Positions 13,101 to 24,735 of a stretch of 64,000 nucleotides of DNA are shown here, piece after piece (within the stretch, counting starts at the first letter, position 1; every line of letters starts with the position of its first letter). This DNA is from Cannabis sativa. Taxonomy: Eukaryota > Streptophyta > Magnoliopsida > Rosales > Cannabaceae. The position numbers were made by a program, and so were the translations under genes. Below the pieces are notes generated by a model that did not search any database, was not told where the DNA came from, and saw nothing but the letters and a program-made list of their open reading frames with translations. The DNA is taken from NCBI RefSeq assembly GCF_029168945.1, contig NC_083603.1, positions 8,618,001-8,682,000 of the forward strand. The letters are read 5' to 3'.

Positions 13101-13493
13101 CATATGAGAAGCAATTGCTTTTAAATCCTGCCACAATATCCTTCTACCCTCTTCATCATTAAAGCCATAAACAAAAGTAACAAGGAAATTCTTACCATCA
13201 AAAGTAGACACTTGTAGATGGATTAATTGACTTGTACATTTGATTATGTTGATGGAGAAGGAATTTGGATTCCAAGCCACGACCATTCTTCCACCTTTGT
13301 GCCATGCTATATTACTAATAAAACACCATCCTGAAAACACATAGGAGTACAAGGCTCCAAGCTTGGAAGCCTTGACTCTTGTCTCAAGGAGCCCCACAAG
13401 ACCAACATTTTGAGTATGAATCAATTGCTTGATTAAACTCTGTTTTTGTTGGTTATTGGCCCCTCAGACATTCCATGATAAAATTCTATCCAT
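10131..13493 (-). pseudogene. LINE ORF2, endonuclease-reverse transcriptase, two premature stops
   Basis: A single frame of 1,120 codons plus stop. The N-terminal APE-type endonuclease has LSWNV at the start, LLETR near codon 36, GDFNE near 138 and DHAP near 235. The reverse transcriptase has PGPDGYS, GFVKGR, LDLQKAYDT, QGDPLSPLLF and the catalytic FADD motif near codons 689-692. A zf-RVT-type block (CPICLQQEETAEHLFFRC) follows. Codon 10 is TGA (plus 13464-13466), where the family has Arg, which fits CGA to TGA. Codon 259 is TAG (plus 12717-12719), which fits TGG to TAG. There is no frameshift. The element is thus probably dead for autonomous movement, but only two base changes from an open frame. 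Confidence 0.93.
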
Positions 13494-14754
13494 TCAATAG
13501 AGGAGGTTCTCCCCCTCCTCCTCTCTTGTCTCGGTTTGCATCATGTAAATTTGGGAATTCTTCCATGAAATTTTCTTCTTGCAGCACAGTGAAAGAATTC
13601 TCAATACTAGTAGCAGCATTCTTGTCTATCCCTTTCAGTTTACCACCTTTGCTAACCAGCTGAAATCCATCAGTGGTTGCTGGTTTTTCCACCTGTACAG
13701 GCTCTTTTCTCTCCTTGGCGACCCACTGCTGTTGTTTCTGAGTACCTTGTGTCTTCCTACAGTCCATAGTCATGTGTCCCAGGCCCCTACAATTGTTACA
13801 AACTGTGGGTTTCCATTCGTATTTGATTCCCACTTTTGCCAGTCCTCCATATTCATCTTCAAACTCTATAAATTCTAGCAGCTCTTGATTCATAAGCACT
13901 TCAACCAATACTCGAGGAAAGGTTAACTTCTGCCTCTGTTTGGTTATTTCATCTACTAGGATTGGTACTCCTATCTGCCCAACCAGCTTAAACAGAGTAT
14001 TCTGACCCCAGTACTTTAGTTCCAGTTGCTCTAGTTGAACCCATATAGGCACTCTCCTGATATCTTCCTTTCGAAAATTAGTATCGGGGTTCCAGGCTTT
14101 CATGATAACTGGTCGTTTATTAAAGAATGTATAGCCTCCATTCAATACAGCATCCCTTTCTTCAACAGATGAGAATCTGATGATGAAAATTTCATACAAA
14201 ATTAGCCCTACCCTATCCACTTTTTCTTTCCAAATTCTCCTAGCAAAACCTTCAAGCACTTCTAATGGGGGATTAGCTCCTAATACATAACATACAATTG
14301 CTGATTTCCAATAAGAGACCTCCTCCTCAATATCATCTAATGTTATCTTTACATTTGGTTTGTCAGCATTCTGGAAAGAGGAATTCAAGCTTCTAACAAC
14401 AGATTCAGACCGTAAGACAGGGGGAACAGAATTCATACCTTCACGGAGGTTACTGTTACATTGCCTGTTTGCCTCCATGAAATGTGCAAACTCTGATCGA
14501 ACTTCTTCCTGACGCTGCAATTCACGAAGCGAAGATCTGGGAGACAGATGGTTGCAATTCTCGTCATTGAGCTCTGTATGTTGTTCCTCATCTTCATCAT
14601 CAGTGAATATAATCGGCTCGATACCTAATACAGCTTCCATTGACTTGGTTCTCTTTCCATCTTCCGAGGACGATGGACCACGCTTTTTGGCAAGTTTGGT
14701 TGGCTTCGACACAGATACCTTCTTCCCCAAATTCCTAGATCTCGTTTTTGCCAT
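13486..14754 (-). CDS. LINE ORF1, RNA-binding protein with DUF4283 and zinc knuckle
   Basis: An intact 422-aa frame. The N-terminus is basic and Ser/Lys-rich (residues 1-40), followed by an acidic patch near 50-66. Residues about 147-310 carry a DUF4283-like block with RIWKEKVDRVGLILYEIF and a VWVQLEQL-type motif. A CCHC zinc knuckle (C-x2-C-x4-H-x4-C) spans 319-332. Proteins of this type bind the LINE RNA to form the retrotransposition particle; that role is inferred from the family. The start is the first ATG after an 84-bp leader. The stop overlaps the ORF2 start: ATGGATAG holds both the ORF2 ATG and the ORF1 TAG, an arrangement that suggests reinitiation or coupled translation of ORF2. 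Confidence 0.9.
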   Translation of the reverse strand: MAKTRSRNLGKKVSVSKPTKLAKKRGPSSSEDGKRTKSMEAVLGIEPIIFTDDEDEEQHTELNDENCNHLSPRSSLRELQRQEEVRSEFAHFMEANRQCNSNLREGMNSVPPVLRSESVVRSLNSSFQNADKPNVKITLDDIEEEVSYWKSAIVCYVLGANPPLEVLEGFARRIWKEKVDRVGLILYEIFIIRFSSVEERDAVLNGGYTFFNKRPVIMKAWNPDTNFRKEDIRRVPIWVQLEQLELKYWGQNTLFKLVGQIGVPILVDEITKQRQKLTFPRVLVEVLMNQELLEFIEFEDEYGGLAKVGIKYEWKPTVCNNCRGLGHMTMDCRKTQGTQKQQQWVAKERKEPVQVEKPATTDGFQLVSKGGKLKGIDKNAATSIENSFTVLQEENFMEEFPNLHDANRDKRGGGGEPPLLNG

Positions 14755-14854
14755 GGCGCCAGCTCTAGCTGAGCGAGAGAGAACTCAGAGAAAAAACTAT
14801 GTATAACTAATTAAAAGTTATTCTTGAATAGAGTATTCTTTTTTAATTATTATT

Positions 14855-15212
14855 ATTATTTTAGAGTTTTAGCAAAAATGTCTTATGAATTTTAATTTGT
14901 TTGGCAATTTGTACTCCCTGTGAATAACAAATTTGCAATCAAATCCTTAAGCATTAAAATAAGAACTAATCAAGTCTTTTTAGCTAATTATTTCACAAAA
15001 AAATAAGTTTCTTTTTGGATATTTAGATATTATTTTAAAAACTGAAGGACTTGACTGCAACAAAAAGGGACTAAATTGTCAATTAGCAAGAAACTCAAAG
15101 GGGTATTTATGCTAATTAAAAGTAATTTGTTTTATAAGCTAGTTAGAGTTGACTTTAAAAAGTCATTGGCAAAGATTATTTAAAAATGCTAGGTAAGTAA
15201 CACATTAATGTA
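14855..15212. other. Intergenic, nothing recognised
   Basis: AT-rich sequence continuing the LINE target site. I see no gene or repeat structure. Confidence 0.5.
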
Positions 15213-15513
15213 GTGTTTGATTAGAAGTAGTGAAAAGAATGGAATGAAAATGAAACAAATTTTATTTTATTCTTTTGATTTGTTGTATTTTAAAGTATTG
15301 GAATGTCATTTTAATAGAATGATTTTTCTAATATTTTTGTAAAATGACTATTCTATTTTAAAATATAAAAAAATACCATTCTAATGTAAAATGAGGAAAA
15401 AAAATATAATAATTTTTTATATGTATTATAAATTTGATTCTATTACATTTATATTTATATATATTCTCTATCTCATTTATATTTTTATATTTTAGTTCTT
15501 TCTAATCAAACAC
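15213..15513. mobile_element. Small MITE with 14-bp perfect inverted ends
   Basis: The ends GTGTTTGATTAGAA (15213-15226) and TTCTAATCAAACAC (15500-15513) are perfect reverse complements. TA stands directly outside both ends. The ~300-bp AT-rich core has no coding capacity. A TA duplication would fit a Tc1/Mariner-type MITE, but a two-base match is weak evidence, so I do not assign the superfamily. Confidence 0.6.
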
Positions 15514-15729
15514 TATTTAAAGTGTTAAGTACTACAAAAAATAACATACTATTATTATTAAGTCTCAAATTAAATTAATAACATAAATAAGTATAATCTA
15601 TAATATATCACACCCATATATAGTATTAAGCATATTAAAGTGACAAAGTTGAAAAGACCGGGATAGAAACAATTAATTAAGAATGACCAACATATTTTCA
15701 TGTTTTTTGACTTCCAGCAAAATGTATAT

Positions 15730-15770
15730 ATAAATATATATATATATATAAATAAATATATATATTTCAA
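15730..15770. repeat. (TA)-rich tract
   Basis: Short tract of TATA and AAATA units. Low complexity only. Confidence 0.7.
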
Positions 15771-16357
15771 AATGCAAAGAAATTGTAAATTCCCTAATAG
15801 GTGACAAACTTGTACCTAACTTTTATTTGTAATGAGGAGACCTTAAATCTTTTAGAGCTGAAAAATCAACTCCATATTTTAGAGTACACATACATAAATA
15901 TTAAATGCTATATCGTCCTTGTGTTGTGTTTGGTATGAGAAATATAAGATAGAAGTTTTTCCATGTGGCCACCCCTTTTTTATGCTATCTCCACCACCCC
16001 TTCCTTCCAACTCTATTCTAATCTCAATTCACAATAATACCACTTTTTGTGTTTATTTCAAACAAAAACAATCAAATCTACTTTTATAGTTTAAATTCTT
16101 TCTTTTTTCTTAACAATGTTTTAATATATTATTATAATATTGTTAAAAGATACATTTTTTGATAGGTTTTTTTTTTTTTTTTTAAATGACATCCGAAATA
16201 TAAAAGAAGGCAACAAGGTCTTCAAGAGAGAGACCAACCCACCCCCCCGCCTTTCATAGTAGCCACAACTTATTACTTACAATACTTTTAACTAAAACAA
16301 TACTTTCTTTCGAAAAAAAAAAAAAACTAAAACAGTACTAAACTTTGTAAGAAAGAT

Positions 16358-16805
16358 CTGTTTGGTTGTACTTTCAATTTTTAGTTTTTAAAATTATGCT
16401 TTTAAAAGTGAGAATAGAAAATAGATTTTTGTCATTTTAAAAATTTAATGATGTTTTGCACAAATTTTTTAAAATTATTTTTTGATTTTTTTCTTACTAA
16501 AAAAAATTAATATTTTACTACCATACTATGACATGAACCTATTCAGGTCTGGATTCGGGTTTGGTTCTGAGTCTAGGATCCGAGTATGTGAGCAAAAATA
16601 TAAAATATAATATGTTAGAAAAAAAAAATGTTTTTGAAAATTAAAAACAACATTTTGATGTTTATTGTTTTCTAATTTTTTAAAATTTATTTTTAAAAAA
16701 CTGTTTTTAAAAAATTTTGCCAACGTCTATTAGTTCTTAAAAACTATTTTTAGTTTAAAAAAAACAAAAAAAAATACTTTTAAAGTTACGAAACCAAACA
16801 ACCTC
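16358..16805. mobile_element. Possible MITE with TGTTTGGTT ends
   Basis: The left part reads TGTTTGGTTGTACTTTC and the right part reads, as reverse complement, TGTTTGGTTTCGTAAC. Sequence inside both ends is rich in TTTTTAGTTTTTAAA. The inverted ends are imperfect and I find no clear target-site duplication. Confidence 0.35.
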
Positions 16806-17499
16806 AATGTGTCGCAGAGAGTCACAACAAGTATCTCTGTTCGACACATAGTTCTTGAGATCCACAAGCTCAACTCAAAAGAGGTGAATGTAAGTAAGAA
16901 GTTGTAGCAGCTGAACAAGGATCTCAAGAACAATCCATAGAGCCACAAGTTCAGCCAAGAAGAGAGGAGAGTGAGAACCCAACCAGGACCCATTTTAGGA
17001 TGGGGCCGTTGGGCCCAAGAGCCTCCCAACTGGACCAAAGAAAAAGATCATATCGATCTTTGTTCTTGAACCAATATAAACCTCTTTTTTTTGTCTTTGG
17101 ATTTATAGATTGATCAACATAATTCTACCATATTAGTTTATCTGACATTGTTTTAGTTTTTTGAATTGTGGTTTGTTTGAGTTTACTTTTCATGTTTAAA
17201 ATCCTACATAAATGATAGTATATTATTTAAAAGCTGTGATTGTTGTAAAATTAGATTAAACAGACAGGGTAAGAAAACTATGTGATAAGAGAATTTTGGA
17301 CATTTCCAGTGATCTAATTTTCCATTTGGCCATTAGTTTTAGAGATTAAAACAACAAATTGAAGACAAGATTTCTCCAACTGCTACAATGCACTCAACAA
17401 AAGAGACTATTCTCTCTCTCTCTCTCTCTACTATTCCTAGGATCTTTCAAAGATCCAAACAAAAAACTTTTTACATATTTCTACCAACCTAGTTGTTTC
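16806..17499. other. Intergenic and probable 3' flank of the receptor kinase gene
   Basis: No supported gene. A short minus-strand open frame at 17038-16730 shows no domain or codon pattern I trust. A (TC)n tract lies at about 17408-17430, within the likely 3' UTR or just past it. Confidence 0.5.
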
Positions 17500-20400
17500 T
17501 CATTGCAATCTGATTCGATCCAGACTCTCTGAGACGGTCTTCATCCGAGGACGAATTTCTGGGTCGAGTTCTGTGCAATTGAGGGCGATATGGAATGCTG
17601 CAACAACTTGTTTCTTTGCATGAACCTCATGAAGAAGTGCAGGGTCTATAATCTCGGACAACGGCTTTTCCTCTTTAAATGCCTTCCTAATCACACTCTC
17701 CAGTCCCTTCTCATCATTCTCAGGGCCCTCATCCGGAACCTTACCAGTCAGAATCTCTAAAAGCACAATGCCAAAAGAATACACATCGCATTTTTGAGTG
17801 AACTTACTGCCGGGTATTCGAGCCTCAGGGGCCATGTAAACAGTTGAGGGAGCCGTGATTTTCAAGCCAGCAGTCACAAAGGAAGAGTTAGCACTATGCT
17901 TTTTCGATCCCGATGAGGTGAACTTGGAGGAACCCGACACAAGGCGCGCAAGTCCAAATCCAGAAATGCAAGGTTGCAAATCATCATCAAGGAGGATTTT
18001 TGTTGACTTGATGTTGCCATGAACATATTTCCGAGGACTGTACTCGTGTATGTACATTAACCCTCTGGCACTTCCTTGAGCAATTTTTAACCTTGATGAC
18101 CATGATAATGGTGGTAAAGAACTGGCAGGTCCCCCTACTTATCATGAAAACATTAATCATCCCATTCATAGAGAGACAAATAATTACAAGGAGCGATTGT
18201 ATGTTTCAAAAATCTTTCTTATTACTTAGTTTCAATACTACCATTTGCATGATTAAGCATGCACATGTTTAGAAATTCAAGTCTTTCATAGATAAGCATA
18301 AGCAGTCACGGATCCACAGAACCAACTACTCACGAAAGATTTTGAAAACAAACCATGAAAAGGGATCCTTAGAGGGGATTAATTGTCAGAAATTATTCAT
18401 TTAGGACAGGAACAAGCCAAAAGGAAAACTGGCCCCAGCTGAACATTATTCGAAATATTAAATAACTAGTATGGACAAAACAATGAAAGAATATGTCAGA
18501 CCAAATGAAAAGAGGCCAAAATTAAATAAATAATTCTTTTCTATTATCAACACGAAATAACAGAAAAGAAATAGAAATGAAACTTAAATCTTATATCCCT
18601 TTCTAAAGAGAAAGATACAAGGACATTGACTAAATTAAAATTTGAAGAAAAGATACTGAAAAATAGTCAACTAGAAAACCAATGTAGCATGACAAGGGAT
18701 TATTATGTTAACTACTTTTGGACCCATCAAAATCATGGATTATAGAACTAGATATTTAGTATAGCCACTAATATTTAATGATAGCCAAATAGCCAACTTT
18801 TGAAATTAGACCACTTACATTACTCTAAACTACAAAACAAATATAGTTTGTGACAAAAAATCAACAAAAAGGAGATGGTGGAGTTTATTGGTTATTATTA
18901 ATTAACAAGCTATAATAAAATGATCTAAAAGTATCAATTTCAAAAGTAAACATGATATAGCAATTCATTAGATCCCAGAGATCAGTGCTTTTGTAACTAT
19001 TGGGGATATCATTCAACATGTCTTAATCTACAGTCCTTAAACATTGGATCTTTGTAATAAGGTTAACAATCTTTTTCAAATAAAACATGCTTTATAGACA
19101 AATCTGGCTTTAATTATGAGGGTACAAAAACTATTAATGAAAACAACAGTAATAAATTACATTGGCTGTAATAAATACAATACACACAACAACTAATAAG
19201 ATCTACTACCTTTCTCTTTCACATGCATGCTACTGTTTTGAAAATTGTAGATATGTATAAAAAATATAAAAATATATATTATTATCATTTCTCTTTCGTT
19301 GTAATCTTCAATCAGTAAAATACAAAGGAAAAACAAAAGAAGGGTTGGTGATATAATTGTTGGTAGTTGGTAAAACGGTCGGATACACTATTTTTTTAAA
19401 TCTTAGCAAGGGATCTTTGAATATTTTGCAGTGATTTAATTATTTAAATTCCAATAAATAGCAGACATTCTCATAAAATGGTGACAGAAAATTATTAAAA
19501 ATCTATAAAAGAAAAAGGGTGGAAATATATTTTTACTTTCAATCTGAATCTCAAGTTTTTTTAATTTTATTATTATGATTAAAATAATGTTAGCCTCATT
19601 AATATTATTATTATAATGTTTATAACATATCCATGTGCACATTGGAACCATACCAAAACAAGTCAGATTCATATAAATGAAAAAACTGAAATCATATGTA
19701 GTAGACTAGTAGTAGTATTAATTAAATTAAAATTGAAATGAATATTTTAATATTGAAAATAAAACGAAAGGGAATAGGATTGTTACCGTGGAGCGCAGTG
19801 TAGAGACTCCCGTTGCGGATGAAATCAGTAACCAATAGCTTCTCATCATTAGCGTAATAGTAAGCCCGGAGCGGTACGATATTCGGGTGGTGGACCCGCC
19901 CGATAGCGTCGATCTCGGACTCAAAATCCTTGAACCTCCACGTGGCGTCTTCGGACTCGCTGAGCCTTCTAACGGCTACAACTGTTGCGGCCACACCTGA
20001 TCCCCCACCCCGAGCCACCACTCTGTACACGATTCCACTCCTGCTCTTTCCCACCACGTAAGCCGATGCTCTCAACAAATCCTCCAATTCTAAACTGAAC
20101 CCTTCGTCCATCACTACGAATTTACCTTTTTGCCCCTCTTCTTCTACTACTACTTCCGTCTCCTCCTTTTCTTTCCCCATTTTGCCCTCGTTACCGAAAC
20201 CCGCCGTTGATTTCCGCCGGAAAAGCCAGACCGACACGAAGACGGCCCCGATCACCAACGAAATGCCTGATACGATCGGTACGGTGACCGAGATTCCTCC
20301 CTCTTTTCCTCTCCCTTCGCCGGAGGGCAAATCGGGGTTTTCGTTCAGAGGCTTCTCTGGATTCTGATCCCCATCCCGATCACCGTCCGACGTGCTCTTA

Positions 20401-21119
20401 GAGAGATTAGGGTTTTGAGCTTCAGGGCATTGAGTCTCCAATGGAAATCCGCAGAGGCTTGGATTTCCAGAGAAAGCGGTGGGTCCCTGGTTCAGTAGAG
20501 AACCGACCTGAGGGATTTTACCGGTGAGGTTATTGTGCCGAAGATCTATGCTAACCGGGACCGGAATTCTTCCGTACGAGGGAGGGATCCCGCCGCTGAA
20601 GCTGTTATAGGAGAGGTTTAGGGTTCCAGCGAGGGATTGGAGTTGGCCAAGGGATTCAGGGAGGGAGCCATTGAGTTGATTGGAGGAGAAATCAAGGTGC
20701 CTGAGGTATTTCAATGCGGAGATTTGAGACGGAATTGGACCGGAGAGGGAGTTGTGAGAGAGGTCGAGGATGACGAGGCTGGTGGCGTTGAAGAGGTGAA
20801 GCGAAATGGGTCGAGAGAAGTTGTTTCGAGCGAGACTGAGTCGCTTGAGCGAGTCGAGGTGACCGAGTTCAGAAGGAATGTAGCCAGTGAAGCCCTTGTT
20901 AGGAAGATAAAGATCAATAACTCGGCCGCGCGTGCATGCCACGCCCCGCCAGCTACAAGGATTTGGATCGGATTCGGACCATGACCCGAGAATTCCAGTT
21001 GGGTCAGTGTCGATAGCGGCTTTGAGTGCGAGGAGTGAGAGTCCATCGGAGTTGAGTCCGTAGGAAATTGAAACAAAGAAGATGAAGAAGAAGGAAAGGA
21101 ATTGAAGTGGAGAAACCAT
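17500..21119 (-). CDS. LRR receptor-like protein kinase, probable pseudokinase (two exons)
   Basis: Exon 1 is 21119-19787 and exon 2 is 18134-17500. The 1,651-bp intron has a GT donor (19786-19785) and AG acceptor. Joined, the CDS is 1,968 bp, 655 aa, in frame. Residues 1-21 form a signal peptide, followed by an LRR N-cap with PCSWRGVAC, about five leucine-rich repeats (65-210), a transmembrane helix (about 276-300) and a kinase-like domain (about 345-650). Key catalytic residues are changed: the VAIK lysine is Arg in VAVRR (381-385), HRD is HGN (483-485) and DFG is GFG (503-505). This matches a known plant LRR-RLK subgroup (Arabidopsis At2g42290/At3g57830 type) with the same intron position and changed motifs. 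It probably acts at the plasma membrane as a signalling scaffold; the ligand is unknown. Confidence 0.93.
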
Positions 21120-21308
21120 TTTTTTGAGTTGGATTATTTGAAAATGGGAGTTAGGATTGAGGCATTTGAGCTCAATTTCTCACTTCTCTTTCTGCAACGA
21201 GAAGTTGCTTAGAGAAAAATACAGACTAGTTCTGCTGAAGAAGAAGAAGAAGTAGAAGTAGCTTTTGTGTTGAGTTTGAACAGCAACAACTCTCGAGGTG
21301 GCATAGCA

Positions 21309-21316
21309 ACACGTGT
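21309..21316. promoter_or_regulatory. G-box (ACACGTGT) upstream of the receptor kinase gene
   Basis: The palindrome ACACGTGT lies about 190 bp upstream of the start codon at 21119. G-boxes of this form bind bZIP and bHLH factors in plants and often act as ABRE cores. Function here is inferred from position only. A GAA/TTC-rich stretch at 21237-21260 is the probable 5' UTR. Confidence 0.4.
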
Positions 21317-21319
21317 CTT

Positions 21320-22560
21320 TTCTAATTTGAATTCTTTTGACCCTATTATTTTAATTAAGGTAAATTTCTTGAATTTTATTAATATGATTTATTTTTGTCT
21401 TAATTAGATCACCTAAATGGTACAATCTTTTTAGATTCAATATTAACATGAGTAATAGCTTCAAATTTATTATACTATTAATAAGAATATGAGCTAACAA
21501 AAAATTAATCCAATCCTACTTAAACTGAAATTGTGGTCCTATATGATATCGATTTCCACTTAATATAATTTTGGCTTTTACTATTTGTGTATTAAATAGT
21601 CACACTTTATTTCAATACAAATATTTGAAATGTGCATAAAGTGCTTTGTATAGTTTAAGATCATTTATTTTGCCTCATTATTAAACATGTTTCTTAGGCA
21701 TTAAACATATTACATAAACCACATAAATGGGATTATGGGAATGTAAAACAAAACAAAAGATAAATATAAGAATATATGATTGTTTATTAGTTTTGTGCCG
21801 TTGTCCACACACCCCAAAGAAAAAGGACAGTTTTTGAAAAATCAGGAGAAATAATAAAAAGAAGGAAGTGGGTTTGAGTGGGGACAACAATGTAATTTTA
21901 GTGTTTATGTCAGAGAAATCATTACTACATGAAAATATGTAGTGAGAGCAGTAAGTAGTACACTTTTTCGAGGGTTCGGTTCAGTTCAGTTTTTTTGTAA
22001 TGGAGGGTATTTTAGTAAATCTAACTCGGATTTTGAAGATTCAAATTGAAAGGAGGATAACTATAAAGCGGGATCAAGTATTATAATTATACGTAGGATT
22101 AACTCCTAATACACACTACACCTTTCACGGTTTCCAATTGCCATAACGTATGACCATCATTTGAGTGAGTACACTTAAACACACTAATTTAGTAAAAAAA
22201 ATCTTAAAAAAAAAAAATTAATTGAAGTAGTAAAAATTCAAATTTGAAGGATTCATGCTACAATTTTTTATTATATATTTAACTAAACACACATATAGAT
22301 CTTTATAGGCTGCATGAGTTGAGTGGTGATCTAGACTTGAAGGTTGTTGATATTTGATAACTAAGAATGTTTTACTTGGCAAAATGTCTGATATTTTGGA
22401 TGGAGATGTTCCTCCAATCCAAATAACTAATTTTACTTTGTAGTACTAGTAGAACTAGATATGTCTTTCCCTATTTATTTTGAAGGATATATATATATTT
22501 TTGTATAATAAAATAAATGGTATTTTTAAGGATTTTTTTCATTTTTAAACTTAAAAGTAG
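21320..22560. other. AT-rich intergenic DNA
   Basis: I see no gene. Short frames such as 21890-21681 are AT-driven. No clear repeat boundaries. Confidence 0.5.
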
Positions 22561-22561
22561 T

Positions 22562-22700
22562 TTTTTTTTTTTTTGTATTTTTACAGAAATTCACATAGCA
22601 ACCTACATAGCAACTGACGGATCAATTTAAATCACAATTAAAATCTACATAACAACTCACATAAAAATTATTAGAGTAACCCAAATTATAAATTTAAAAA
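22562..22700. repeat. Dispersed repeat family R, divergent copy
   Basis: A stretch with GTATTTTTACAGAAATTCAC, AAATCACAATTAAAATCTAC and ATAACAACTCACATA resembles 48960-49080 in the same orientation and 41735-41835 in the opposite one. It is the most diverged of the three copies. No coding potential. Confidence 0.55.
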
Positions 22701-23123
22701 AAATAAAAAATAATATATGAAATAATTCTCTTATTTTTAAAAGATAGGGCCCTTTATATATGGACCTAGGACAAGTTGGGTCCACCTGTGCAAACTGCAA
22801 AAGCTTTGCCTATAATAGAGAAAATTATATTATATACCACTTTACTTTATATGTTTCAATTTTTACCTTCACTTTTATATTTTTTAAAATATACCTACTT
22901 TTATAGATGATGTCCCCATCGTACCCTTAGATTAATGTAAATTATGTGTTAGACATAAGTAGAGGGTGATGGTATATTGGGAAATCTACTCATAAAAGTG
23001 AGTATATTTTAATGAAATATAATTTGAGAGTATTTTTAATTAATAAATACAAAAAATAGGTATTTCTCAATTTATCTCCTTATATTATATAGGTTTTAAT
23101 GGTTACATTAAATATGTTACATT
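22701..23123. other. AT-rich intergenic DNA
   Basis: No gene. Nothing beyond low-complexity AT sequence and short direct repeats of GTTACATT. Confidence 0.45.
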
Positions 23124-23132
23124 TATATTAAA

Positions 23133-23473
23133 GGGATTATTTCACAAAAACATAAAAACAATAAAAAAAAAATTACAAAAATACGGTTTCATGGAATTTT
23201 AAATATTTTTACAATGTTTTTAATTTTATTTACAGAAAATACGGTCTTTTATGTTGTAATCTTGTTAATTTGTTGTTGATTTTTTGTTATATGTATGTTA
23301 TTTTTTGTTGTTATTTTGATGTTATTTTCATGTTAGTTTTATGTAATTTTCTTGTTGATTTTACGTTATTTTCGTGTTATTTTTTGGAAAACTGTAAAAA
23401 TGTAAAAAAAAATATTCTTTGAACGTAAAAATGTAAACATTTTACAAAAAATGGTGCCTTATGTAATTATTTC
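23133..23473. mobile_element. Small element with a 9-bp target-site duplication (Mutator-like MITE)
   Basis: The direct repeat TATATTAAA flanks it on both sides (23124-23132 and 23474-23482), the length made by Mutator-like elements. The left end starts GGGATTATTTCAC and the right end, reversed, starts GAAATAATTACATAAGG, so the inverted ends are weak. The core holds repeated TTGTTATTTT and TGTTATTTTCGTG-like motifs. No coding capacity. Confidence 0.55.
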
Positions 23474-23482
23474 TATATTAAA

Positions 23483-24690
23483 TGTGTTACATCTGTTTTT
23501 GTTGTTAGATCATTATTAAATGGTTGTGATTAATTAAGAAATTAAATAAAAATAATTAATAAATTACATGTAAATGTAATATGATACTAACCTAATTTTA
23601 TTTATTTTCTTATAAATAAAAAATAAAAGATATTTATAAATATTAATTGTGAAAAATATCTTATTAAATATTTTAATTAAAAAAATAATTTATTTTAAAT
23701 ATATAATTAATTATAATTATTTTAAATCTAAAAATAAAATATTTACCTATTAATAACATGTTATATAGTAACTCATATAATTATCAAATAGCCACTTATA
23801 TATATACATTTAAATAAAAATAATAGATAATATGATATTAAATTGCACCCCCAAATATATTGCATCATATAGTTTTAAACTATTTATGCCCACCTTGGGG
23901 AAAAGGGAAAAAGAAAACTATTACACTATGGTGGTGGTGAAGAAAAGTGGAAGAAAATAAAAGAAAGAGAATTTCATATAATGTTGAGTTGTTTAGTAGG
24001 GAAAAAAAATGAAGACAAGACAAGAGTAAAGTCTCCAACAAAAAAGTAAAAATGACTAAAATATTTTTACAAAAAAAAAAAAATATATTATACTATTATA
24101 TTAATGCTTTTAAGGATAATATAGTAATTTTATCATGTATTGAGGAGCTCTATTTACACTCCATAGAATGACAAATACACCCCATTATTAAAAAAAATAT
24201 AAACTTAAATAATTTTTAAAAATTATTCTTAATATATTTTTTAAAATTTTTTCTTCAAATTATTTTATGTTAATTTCAATACTTATTTTGAGTTCATTTT
24301 CATAATTTTTTTTAACTCATGTATATATATATATTTTTATTTTTTTAAAAAAAAAAATCATATACTTTTTTATTTTAATTTTTTTGTCAGAATATTTAAA
24401 ATATAATTTATTTTTGTTTGATAGGTATATTTTTTAAGAATATGAATTGGAAGAAAAAAGTTAAAAAAACTTAGTACAATTAAAGATATAAATTTTATAT
24501 AAAATAAAATTATAAAAATGGGGTGTGTTTAAAAATTTTGGGGGTGCAAATAAAATTTCCCATTTTTTCCTTCTTATATACCAAACAATTTAAAAAATGA
24601 AAATATTTTAATTTATTTTTTTCTTTTGTATCTCTCTTAAAATTTCTTTATTTCCTATATTTTATTTCTTTGCTATCAAACATAGTTGTA

Positions 24691-24735
<45 letters not shown>

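Larger units (their letters stand above)
10009..14838 (-). mobile_element. Nearly full-length L1-type LINE
   Basis: A minus-strand element with a short 5' UTR (14838-14755), ORF1, ORF2, a roughly 120-bp 3' UTR and an A-tail (T run at 10009-10016 on the plus strand). A perfect 16-bp target-site duplication TTTTTTAATTATTATT lies on both sides (9993-10008 and 14839-14854). ORF1 is intact. ORF2 is full length apart from two premature stops. The perfect TSD and few lesions point to a fairly young insertion. It belongs to the plant L1 group with DUF4283-type ORF1. Confidence 0.95.

Noticed and set aside
16730..17038. 102-aa minus-strand open frame
   Set aside because: Hydrophobic low-complexity translation of a T-rich region, no family resemblance; overlaps the MITE-like sequence.
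20182..20984. Plus-strand open frames of 61 and 115 aa, and a minus-strand 121-aa frame
   Set aside because: They overlap exon 1 of the LRR receptor kinase in other frames. The kinase frame has clear family motifs.
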